Below, piece after piece: positions 57,596-64,000 of a DNA stretch of 64,000 nt. Below the pieces are notes generated by a model. That model did no database searches. It saw nothing but the letters and a program-made list of their open reading frames with translations, and was not told the origin of the DNA. A program made the position numbers and the translations under genes. Origin of the DNA: Maribacter sp. (lineage in GTDB: Bacteria; Bacteroidota; Bacteroidia; Flavobacteriales; Flavobacteriaceae). The stretch covers positions 62,001 through 126,000 of the forward strand of contig DRFI01000023.1 in the NCBI GenBank assembly GCA_011050675.1, read 5' to 3'. Numbering within the stretch: the first letter of the stretch is position 1; the number at the start of each line of letters is the position of its first letter.

Positions 57596-59623
57596 ATGGA
57601 AAGCAAAACGGTATTATACATTATTCTTGCTTCTATTGTAGCCTTGGGTATCGTTGTCTTTCAGTACATATATAAGCAGAAGGCTAAAAGCAAAATTTAT
57701 TTGCTTTTAGCCTTCCTACGTTTTATTGGAATTTTCGGATTATTACTTCTTCTGATAAATCCACAGTTCGCACAAAAAACATACACATTAGAAAAACCTA
57801 ATCTGGTGATTTTGGCAGATAATTCTACATCTGTTGCCGAAAATGGTAAAGAATTAAATAATATCATTTCAAAAATAAAGGCAACTAAAGAGCTTTCTAA
57901 TCGGTTTAAAATAACAGATTATAAATTTGGATCAGACCTTAATATTCTTGACAGTCTTACTTTCAAGGGTAAAAACACTAATATTCATAATTCGCTTTCT
58001 GCTTTGAAAGATGTTTATGCAAGAGAACAAATGGTTACCCTTATACTTTCAGATGGTAATCAAACCATAGGTGAAGATTATAGTTATTTTAAAGCCGAAA
58101 GGAATAACACTATATATTCAATGGTTTTAGGAGACACTACTAAGTACAAAGATATTTCTGTAGGTCCAATTCAGACCAATAAGTATGCGTTTTTAAAAAA
58201 TAAATTCCCATTAGAAACCTATGTTTCATATCAGGGTAATACTCCTGTTTCAGTTTTCGTTTCAGTAAAAATGAATGGTAAGATTGTGCATAGGGAGAAT
58301 TTAAAATTAAATTCTGATGTTAATTTTAAAGCTATTTCTATTCAAGTAGATGCGAATAGCGTTGGTATTAAAAATTTGGAAGTAAAAGTTTCTCCATTAG
58401 CAGAAGAGCGAAATATTAAAAACAACCGCAGAAGCACTAGTATTGAGGTTATTGATGAGAAAACTAAAATTGCTTTAGTTTCTGATATTTTACATCCAGA
58501 TTTGGGAGCTCTTAAAAAGGCAATTGAAAGTAATGAGCAACGCGAAGTTTCTATTTTTAAATCTAGTGCTAGTAAAAATGTTTTAGAGGATGTTGATTTA
58601 TTTATATTTTATCAACCTACAGCTAAATTCAAGCAATCTTTTGATTTTGCAAAAAGTAAAAATGCAAATACATTTATAATTACAGGATCTCAAACAGATT
58701 ATACTTTTATAAATAACTCCAATATTGGCATTGAGATAGAAAATGGTTACCCGCAACAGGAAATATTTGGGTTGCTAAACAATGCCTTTACTAAGTATGA
58801 CACAGCAAGCTTTGACCTTACAGATTTTCCTCCGTTAATTAGCGATGCAGGACCTATTTTAATTACGTCACCTTTTGAAACATTATTGGGAACTCAAATT
58901 AAAGGATTAAATGTTCAACAACCGCTGCTGTCGGTAATTGATGAGAATAGTAGTAAAAGAGCTTTATTACTAGGAGAGAACCTTTGGAAATGGCGTGTAC
59001 AGACGTATAGGAATACCAATGAATTCATAAATTTCGATGAGTTTATAGGAAATTTAATTCGCTATCTAACTAGTTCAAAGAATAAATCGCGTCTTAATGT
59101 CGATTATGAAAAAGTGTATCAAGGTAGCAGTAATGCCGTAATTACTGCTACATACTTTGATGAGGCATTTCTATTCGATCAAAATGCCAAGATTAGAATT
59201 CAAGTAACAAATAAGGAGGCTCAAAAAAGTCAAACTAGTCCTATGGTGCTTAAAAATGGCTATTTTGAAGCTGATTTAACTAATCTTGTTGCTGGTGAAT
59301 ATGAATTTATAGTATCTGTAGAGAAAGAATCAAAAACAGCAAAAGGAACATTTGTTATATCAGAATTTGATATGGAAAATCAATTTGTTTCTAGCGATAA
59401 TTTAAAAATGGAAAAACTTGCAGTTAATTCTGGTGGAAAAGTATTTTATCCTTCTCAAATTGAAGATTTAATAAACGATTTAAGTACTAATAAAGCTTAC
59501 GTGCCAACAGAGAAAGGCACTGAAAATATCGTATCTTTGATAGATTTCAAAAAGCTATTGGCTATTATCATTATTGCTTTCACTGCAGAATGGTTTATCA
59601 GAAAATATAACGGATTAATTTAA
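57596..59623 (+). CDS. Membrane protein with VWA-like domain
   Basis: A 675-residue protein with two N-terminal helices (VLYIILASIVALGIVVFQYIY; YLLLAFLRFIGIFGLLLLLINPQF) and one C-terminal helix (LLAIIIIAFTAEWFI). Between them is a periplasmic VWA-like domain with a MIDAS-type DNSTS motif (LVILADNSTSVAENGKE) and LILSDGNQTIGEDY, plus two Ig-like parts. Such proteins occur next to BatA-type clusters; here it stands between fabG and an SPFH protein. Role unknown. Confidence 0.82.
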   Translation: MESKTVLYIILASIVALGIVVFQYIYKQKAKSKIYLLLAFLRFIGIFGLLLLLINPQFAQKTYTLEKPNLVILADNSTSVAENGKELNNIISKIKATKELSNRFKITDYKFGSDLNILDSLTFKGKNTNIHNSLSALKDVYAREQMVTLILSDGNQTIGEDYSYFKAERNNTIYSMVLGDTTKYKDISVGPIQTNKYAFLKNKFPLETYVSYQGNTPVSVFVSVKMNGKIVHRENLKLNSDVNFKAISIQVDANSVGIKNLEVKVSPLAEERNIKNNRRSTSIEVIDEKTKIALVSDILHPDLGALKKAIESNEQREVSIFKSSASKNVLEDVDLFIFYQPTAKFKQSFDFAKSKNANTFIITGSQTDYTFINNSNIGIEIENGYPQQEIFGLLNNAFTKYDTASFDLTDFPPLISDAGPILITSPFETLLGTQIKGLNVQQPLLSVIDENSSKRALLLGENLWKWRVQTYRNTNEFINFDEFIGNLIRYLTSSKNKSRLNVDYEKVYQGSSNAVITATYFDEAFLFDQNAKIRIQVTNKEAQKSQTSPMVLKNGYFEADLTNLVAGEYEFIVSVEKESKTAKGTFVISEFDMENQFVSSDNLKMEKLAVNSGGKVFYPSQIEDLINDLSTNKAYVPTEKGTENIVSLIDFKKLLAIIIIAFTAEWFIRKYNGLI

Positions 59624-59633
59624 ATAGAAACGA

Positions 59634-60446
59634 ATGGATAAGTTACCAAAGATTGCGTTACCCGCAATATTTATTTTTATAGTATTGATTATTGGAATAT
59701 CAAAATCTACTGTTACCATTGACTCAGGTCAAGCAGGTGTTTTGTATAAAACTTTTGGTGGAGGTGTAGTTACCGATGAGCCACCGATGGGTGAAGGATT
59801 TCATCTTGTAGCGCCATGGAATAGGGTTACTATTTATGAAGTACGACAACAAGAAGTTCTTGAACAGATGAATGTATTATCTAGCAATGGTCTAGATATT
59901 AAACTAGAAGCATCAGCTTGGTTTGAGCCAATTCGTAAAGATTTAGGGAAGTTACACCAAGAAAAAGGGCTGGATTATATACAAAGAGTATTGCTTCCTA
60001 CAATTAGATCGGCTGCTCGTTCAGTAGTTGGACGTTATACACCTGAGCAATTGTACTCTAGTAAAAGAGATGCTATTCAACAAGAGATTTTTGACGAGAC
60101 TCAGAAGATTGTATCTGGACAGTATATTCAATTAAATGAGATATTGGTAAGAGATGTAACTTTACCACCAACGATTAAAGATGCTATTGAGAGAAAGTTA
60201 AAGCAAGAACAAGAGTCTTTAGAATATGAGTTTAGATTGGTTACAGCTAAAAAAGAGGCAGAGAAAGTAACTATTGAAGCACAAGGTAAAGCAGATGCCA
60301 ACCGTATTTTAAGTGCTTCTTTAAATGACCAAATCTTAAAAGATAAGGGTATTGATGCTACATTAAAATTGTCTGAATCACCAAATACTAAGGTGGTGAT
60401 AGTTGGTGGTAGCGATGGACTTCCTTTAATTTTAGGCAATAACTAA
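59634..60446 (+). CDS. Prohibitin/SPFH-family membrane protein
   Basis: A 270-residue membrane scaffold protein. One N-terminal helix (IALPAIFIFIVLIIGIS), then the SPFH/band-7 domain (DSGQAGVLYKTFGGGVVTDEPPMGEGFHLVAPWNRV, RQQEVLEQMNVLSSNGLDIKLEASAWFEP) and a C-terminal coiled coil (QEQESLEYEFRLVTAKKEAEKVTIEAQGKADANRIL). Probably forms inner-membrane oligomers that act on proteases or organise membrane regions. It follows the VWA-like gene by 10 bases. Confidence 0.93.
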   Translation: MDKLPKIALPAIFIFIVLIIGISKSTVTIDSGQAGVLYKTFGGGVVTDEPPMGEGFHLVAPWNRVTIYEVRQQEVLEQMNVLSSNGLDIKLEASAWFEPIRKDLGKLHQEKGLDYIQRVLLPTIRSAARSVVGRYTPEQLYSSKRDAIQQEIFDETQKIVSGQYIQLNEILVRDVTLPPTIKDAIERKLKQEQESLEYEFRLVTAKKEAEKVTIEAQGKADANRILSASLNDQILKDKGIDATLKLSESPNTKVVIVGGSDGLPLILGNN

Positions 60447-60487
60447 AACACGGAGTCAATTATTTTTGTTTCATTTTAAACTTTTGT

Positions 60488-60518
60488 TTTGTGAAATGGA
60501 AAATACCTTTTACTTTTA
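60488..60518 (+). promoter_or_regulatory. Candidate promoter of the his operon
   Basis: TTTG at 60488-60491 and TACTTTTA at 60511-60518 with a 19-base spacer; transcription would begin close to the leader peptide ATG at 60526. Confidence 0.5.
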
Positions 60519-60525
60519 CAGCATA

Positions 60526-60579
60526 ATGAAAAATAGAACTACACATCATCATATTCATACACACGCTCAGGCGAGGTAG
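60526..60579 (+). CDS. hisL: Histidine operon leader peptide
   Basis: The 17 codons read MKNRTTHHHIHTHAQAR and stop at 60577-60579. Five of seven consecutive codons (60544-60564) are His, which is far above chance and typical of a His-sensing leader. It is followed by an antiterminator segment and a strong terminator before hisG. The function is control, not a product: slow decoding at the His codons changes the RNA fold. Confidence 0.9.
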   Translation: MKNRTTHHHIHTHAQAR

Positions 60580-60608
60580 GAATGTATTGTAGTAGAACAA
60601 CATATTTT

Positions 60609-60645
60609 AAAACCCGTTTGAGCAATCAAACGGGTTTTCTATTTA
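60609..60645 (+). terminator. Attenuation terminator before hisG
   Basis: A 13-bp perfect stem (60609-60621 and 60626-60638) with loop GCAA and the T-rich tail CTATTT. It sits between the leader peptide and hisG. Confidence 0.9.
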
Positions 60646-60680
60646 AATCTCTTTTGGTTGCCAAGCATTAAATTAAGAAA

Positions 60681-61538
60681 ATGACTAAAATTAGAATTGC
60701 TATTCAGAAATCGGGAAGACTTAATGAGGAATCCCTTCAAATTTTAAAAGATTGCGGAATTTCCATTGATAATGGTAAAGACCAACTTAAAGCTTCTTCA
60801 AGAAACTTTCCAATGGAAGTATTTTATCTTAGAAACGGGGATATTCCCCAATACCTTAGAGATGGTGTAGTAGACATCGCCATTATTGGAGAAAATGTAC
60901 TAATTGAAAAAGGTGAGGATATATCAATTACTGAAAGATTAGGATTCTCTAAGTGTAAAGTTTCTTTGGCCGTACCAAAGTCAGTTAAATATAATTCGGT
61001 TAAGGATTTTGAAGGCAAACGAATTGCTACTTCTTATCCTAATACAGTGCTTAATTACTTAAAAGATAAAGGTGTTAAGGCGGATTTACATATAATAAGT
61101 GGTTCTGTTGAAATTGCACCTAATATAGGGTTGGCAGATGCTATCTGTGATATTGTTTCTAGTGGTAGTACACTATTTAAGAACAACCTAAAAGAAGTTG
61201 AAGTAATGTTAACTAGTGAAGCGGTGTTGGCTGTTTCTCCAAAGATTACTGCAGAAAGAAAAAAGCTACTTGAAAAATTACAATTTAGAATTCAATCGGT
61301 TTTAAGAGCAAGAGGTTCTAAGTATGTTTTGCTTAATGCACCAAATGATAAATTGGATGGTGTTCTAAAATTATTACCAGGAATGCGTAGCCCTACAGTT
61401 CTTCCTTTAGCAGATGAAGGATGGAGCTCCGTGCACACTGTAATTAAAAAAGATTCTTTTTGGGAAGTGATAGATGAGTTGAAGAAAGCAGGAGCAGAGG
61501 GTATATTAGTTTGCCCAATTGAGAAAATGGTATTGTAG
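60681..61538 (+). CDS. hisG: ATP phosphoribosyltransferase
   Basis: First step of histidine synthesis, joining ATP and PRPP. The 285 residues match the long HisG form: RIAIQKSGRLNEESLQILKDCGI, RDGVVDIAIIGENVLIEKGED, the PRPP site GLADAICDIVSSGSTLFKNNL and the C-terminal regulatory domain (LNAPNDKLDGVLKLLPGMRSPTVLPLAD, WEVIDELKKAGAEGILVCPIEKMVL) that senses histidine. So the operon has both feedback inhibition and attenuation. First structural gene after the attenuator. Confidence 0.96.
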   Translation: MTKIRIAIQKSGRLNEESLQILKDCGISIDNGKDQLKASSRNFPMEVFYLRNGDIPQYLRDGVVDIAIIGENVLIEKGEDISITERLGFSKCKVSLAVPKSVKYNSVKDFEGKRIATSYPNTVLNYLKDKGVKADLHIISGSVEIAPNIGLADAICDIVSSGSTLFKNNLKEVEVMLTSEAVLAVSPKITAERKKLLEKLQFRIQSVLRARGSKYVLLNAPNDKLDGVLKLLPGMRSPTVLPLADEGWSSVHTVIKKDSFWEVIDELKKAGAEGILVCPIEKMVL

Positions 61539-61544
61539 AAAAGT

Positions 61545-61630
61545 TCTTAACTTTTAGCCTTTTGCTATTAGTTAAACTTAATTTTTATGTTTTGCCAAGA
61601 GCCAAAAGCTTAAGGTTTATAGCTAATAAA
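61545..61630. repeat. Word-repeat spacer between hisG and hisD
   Basis: The 96-base gap holds two imperfectly inverted AT-rich blocks built of similar words: TTAACTTTTAGCCTTTTGC and, in reverse, TTAGC, CTTAAGCTTTTGGCTCTTGGC. Such degenerate word repeats recur between flavobacterial genes; copy number here is not measurable. Confidence 0.45.
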
Positions 61631-61634
61631 AGAA

Positions 61635-62921
61635 ATGAACAAAATATATAATCCAGCAAAATCAGATTGGAAAGATGTTTTAGAACGTCCTACTCAAACT
61701 GTTGCTGACATTGAAGGTTTGGTGAATGTAATATTCACCGAGGTCGCCAAGGATGGAGATGTTATGCTTAAAAAGTATACAGAGCAATTCGATAAGGTTA
61801 CTTTAGAGAATATGTTGGTTTCAGATATAGAAATTGAAGAAGCTAAAGCTTTAGTTTCAGATGAGCTGAAATCTGCTATACAATTGGCAAAAACCAATAT
61901 TGAAGTATTTCATAAAGCACAGAAGACTGGTCGTATTGAAGTCGAAACAACTACGGGAGTTTCTTGTTGGCAAGAAAAAAGACCTATTCAAAAAGTAGGC
62001 CTATATATTCCTGGAGGTACGGCTCCTTTGTTTTCAACCATTTTAATGCTGGCAGTTCCAGCAAATATTGCTGGTTGTTCAGAAATTGTACTTTGCTCTC
62101 CACCTGATAAAAAAGGTAAATTGAATCCTGCTATTTTATATACAGCGAATTTATGCGGAGTTACTAAAATTGTAAAAGTTGGAGGCATTCAGGCAATTGC
62201 AGGAATGACATTTGGTACAGAAACAATACCACAGGTATATAAAATATTTGGCCCGGGAAATCAATATGTAACCGTTGCCAAACAAATTGCAACTAAACAT
62301 GGTGTTGCTATTGACATGCCTGCTGGTCCGTCCGAGTTATTGGTTGTTGCCGATGATACTGCAAATGCTGCTTTCGTTGCATCAGATTTATTGAGTCAAG
62401 CAGAGCACGGTGTTGATAGTCAGGTTATTTTGGTTTCTACTTCTAAGGAGATGATTGACGCCGTTGAAAAAGAAGTAGCTCTTCAATTAGAAGACTTGCC
62501 AAGAAAAGAGATTGCCAGACAAGCTATCGCTAATAGTAAATTAATTTATGTGGCTAGCGACAAAGAGGCTATCGACTTAATTAATGAGTATGGACCAGAG
62601 CATTATATTGTGTGTGTAGAAAATGAGGATTTCTATATTGATAACACTCAGAATGCAGGTTCTGTTTTCATAGGTAATTATACACCCGAAAGTGCTGGCG
62701 ATTATGCCTCGGGAACCAATCATACCTTACCAACAAATGGTTATGCAAAACAGTATAGTGGCGTAAATTTAGATAGTTTTTTAAAAAGTATGACTTTTCA
62801 GAAGATAAGTGAAAAAGGTATTCTTGCTATTGGTAATGCCATAGAGTTAATGGCAGAAGCAGAAGGTCTACAAGCTCATAAGAATGCGGTAACCCTTAGA
62901 TTAAATAGCCTAAAAAAATAG
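61635..62921 (+). CDS. hisD: Histidinol dehydrogenase
   Basis: Last two steps of histidine synthesis, oxidising histidinol to histidine with NAD and zinc. The 428 residues include EKRPIQKVGLYIPGGTAPLFSTILMLAVPA, KIFGPGNQYVTVAKQIA, the zinc ligands Gln and His in LLSQAEHGVDSQVIL, EYGPEHYIVCVENEDFYI and DYASGTNHTLPTNGYAKQYSGV. Length is normal. The 96-base spacer after hisG contains repeat words. Confidence 0.96.
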   Translation: MNKIYNPAKSDWKDVLERPTQTVADIEGLVNVIFTEVAKDGDVMLKKYTEQFDKVTLENMLVSDIEIEEAKALVSDELKSAIQLAKTNIEVFHKAQKTGRIEVETTTGVSCWQEKRPIQKVGLYIPGGTAPLFSTILMLAVPANIAGCSEIVLCSPPDKKGKLNPAILYTANLCGVTKIVKVGGIQAIAGMTFGTETIPQVYKIFGPGNQYVTVAKQIATKHGVAIDMPAGPSELLVVADDTANAAFVASDLLSQAEHGVDSQVILVSTSKEMIDAVEKEVALQLEDLPRKEIARQAIANSKLIYVASDKEAIDLINEYGPEHYIVCVENEDFYIDNTQNAGSVFIGNYTPESAGDYASGTNHTLPTNGYAKQYSGVNLDSFLKSMTFQKISEKGILAIGNAIELMAEAEGLQAHKNAVTLRLNSLKK

Positions 62922-62931
62922 AGTATTGTCC

Positions 62932-62951
62932 GGTCGAGCTCAGTCGAGACC
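62932..62951. repeat. Palindromic GTCGAG-type intergenic repeat before hisC
   Basis: GGTCGAGCTCAGTCGAGACC sits in the 43-base hisD-hisC spacer. It contains two TCGA tetramers and GGTC/GACC ends, and is markedly GC-rich relative to its surroundings. It resembles the GGTCTCGACTGCGCTCGACC-type element scattered in many Bacteroidota genomes. Confidence 0.6.
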
Positions 62952-62964
62952 TAATTGTGAAGTA

Positions 62965-64000
62965 ATGAATTTCAATTTAGATAACATAACAAGAGAGAAC
63001 GTTAAAGGTTTAAGCCCTTATTCTTCAGCACGCGATGAATATGTTTCAGACGGGTCTACAATGATCTTTTTAGACGCAAATGAGAATCCGTTCGAAAATG
63101 GTGTAAATCGTTATCCTGACCCACAACAACGTGGTTTAAAATCCATTTTAGCTGACCAGAAGGGAATTAAAGAAGAAAATATCCTTTTAGGTAATGGTAG
63201 TGATGAAGTTTTAGATCTATTGTTCAGAGCTTTTTGTGAGCCTAAACAGGACAATGTTATCACCTTACCACCAACGTATGGAATGTACAAGGTGCTTTCT
63301 GGTATTAATATGGTCGAAAATAGGGAGGTTTTACTAACCGATGATTTTCAGCCTAATGTCATTGATATTAAGAAAGCTATTGATAATAGTACCAAACTGT
63401 TATTTATTTGTTCACCTAATAATCCTACTGGTAATAGTTTTTCAACAAAGACGATTGAAAAACTTTTGAATTCATTTAATGGTCTAGTAGTTATAGATGA
63501 GGCATATATTGATTTTTCATCTAAAGAGAGTTGGGTCTCTAAGCTTGCAGACTATCCAAATCTAATTATCACGCAGACCCTGTCTAAGGCATATGGTATG
63601 GCGGGTATACGTTTGGGCATTTGTATAGCATCGGCTGAAATTATTGCTGTAGTAAATAAAATAAAGCCACCTTACAATGTAAATCAATTAACACAAGAGA
63701 GAGCAACTGACCGTGTGTTAGATAAAGAAGCGGTTAAAAAAGAGATAAATGAAATTTTATCTGAGCGCGCAAAACTGATAGATGCATTGGAAACAGTTTC
63801 GTTTGTTGAAACAATACACCATACAGATGCAAATTTTGTTTTGGCAAAAGTAGATGATGCTACACTTAGATATAATCAATTATTGGCAAAAGGAGTTGTC
63901 GTTAGAAATCGTACCACACAACCATTGTGTGAGAATACATTACGTTTTACAGTTGGTAGTTCTGAAGAGAATAAAATACTTGCTGAGGCGTTAAAAACGA
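62965..64000 (+). CDS. hisC: Histidinol-phosphate aminotransferase, 3' end outside window
   Basis: PLP enzyme for the seventh step of histidine synthesis. Begins MNFNLDNITRENVKGLSPYSSARDEY and runs open to the window edge, about 345 residues, so only a few residues are missing. Motifs: LDANENPFENGVNRYPDPQQ, LGNGSDEVLDLLFRAFC, SPNNPTGN, VIDEAYIDF, the PLP lysine in TQTLSKAYGMAGIRLG and NRTTQPLCENTLRFTVG. Third gene of the his operon; later genes are expected beyond the window. Confidence 0.95.
   Translation, partial: MNFNLDNITRENVKGLSPYSSARDEYVSDGSTMIFLDANENPFENGVNRYPDPQQRGLKSILADQKGIKEENILLGNGSDEVLDLLFRAFCEPKQDNVITLPPTYGMYKVLSGINMVENREVLLTDDFQPNVIDIKKAIDNSTKLLFICSPNNPTGNSFSTKTIEKLLNSFNGLVVIDEAYIDFSSKESWVSKLADYPNLIITQTLSKAYGMAGIRLGICIASAEIIAVVNKIKPPYNVNQLTQERATDRVLDKEAVKKEINEILSERAKLIDALETVSFVETIHHTDANFVLAKVDDATLRYNQLLAKGVVVRNRTTQPLCENTLRFTVGSSEENKILAEALKT

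Larger units (their letters stand above)
60526..60646 (+). promoter_or_regulatory. Transcription attenuator of the his operon
   Basis: Two exclusive folds are visible. (1) Terminator: AAAACCCGTTTGA (60609-60621) with its perfect complement (60626-60638). (2) Antiterminator: GCTCAGGCG(A)GGT (60565-60577), directly after the last His codon, pairs with 60612-60623 (12 pairs, two G-U, one bulged A). A ribosome held at the first His codons leaves the antiterminator free; one that reaches the stop codon at 60577 covers it, and the terminator forms. Confidence 0.85.

Overview
The window looks like chromosomal DNA of a marine-type Flavobacteriaceae species (phylum Bacteroidota). The evidence is low GC, promoters of the Bacteroidota type (TTTG at -33, TAnnTTTG at -7), a PorX-type regulator of type IX secretion, a fused LpxC-FabZ, a FecI/FecR/TonB-receptor triad, an uncoupled DUF937/serA/serC/acyl-CoA reductase/ferredoxin block, and many short flavobacterial lipoproteins. 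I cannot name the genus. There is no rRNA, insertion sequence, prophage or CRISPR array; most of the window is housekeeping chromosome, and every gap is shorter than 300 bases once edge genes and small features are counted.

Layout. 1-7.6 kb: a TPR protein cut by the window edge, tRNA-His, secreted peptidases (M28, S10), an SGNH esterase and a Tat-exported oxidoreductase. 7.7-12.7 kb: an ABC ATPase/CPBP/TIGR02757 operon, folE, and a SorAB-like sulfite dehydrogenase pair. 12.7-20.7 kb: a His/Glu-rich TonB receptor with a small Cys/His-rich partner, then DUF937-serA-serC, a LuxC-like acyl-CoA reductase and a divergent ferredoxin. 20.8-25.7 kb: sigma factor, anti-sigma factor and TonB receptor. 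25.8-30 kb: ychF, a repeat-rich surface lipoprotein, a relic of a second ychF 3' end, and cbpM/cbpA. 30-38.6 kb: parE-parC-mscL, a sterol-desaturase-type hydroxylase, another Tat-type oxidoreductase, and a terC gene broken by one extra base in a homopolymer. 38.6-50.9 kb: small lipoproteins, an XRE regulator, M14 peptidase, Lrp regulator, aroB, proline dehydrogenase, alanine dehydrogenase, tsaE, porX and an HD phosphohydrolase. 50.9-60.4 kb: lipid A and envelope genes (lpxD, lpxC-fabZ, lpxA, efp, a second lpxD-like gene), sucD, fabG, a VWA-like membrane protein and an SPFH protein. 60.5-64 kb: the start of a histidine operon (leader peptide, attenuator, hisG, hisD, hisC cut by the window edge).

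The most rewarding signals are: (1) a complete, readable transcription attenuator in front of hisG, with a leader peptide carrying five His codons in seven and a leader segment that can pair with the terminator arm; (2) a duplicated, diverged ychF 3' end on the far side of a surface lipoprotein gene, which marks an insertion or allele-exchange scar; (3) a 16-bp perfect palindrome plus half-sites around an XRE regulator, an M14 peptidase and an Lrp-type regulator; and (4) a terC frameshift in a seven-base A/T tract. No clearly new multi-gene system was found; the novel points are regulatory and evolutionary.
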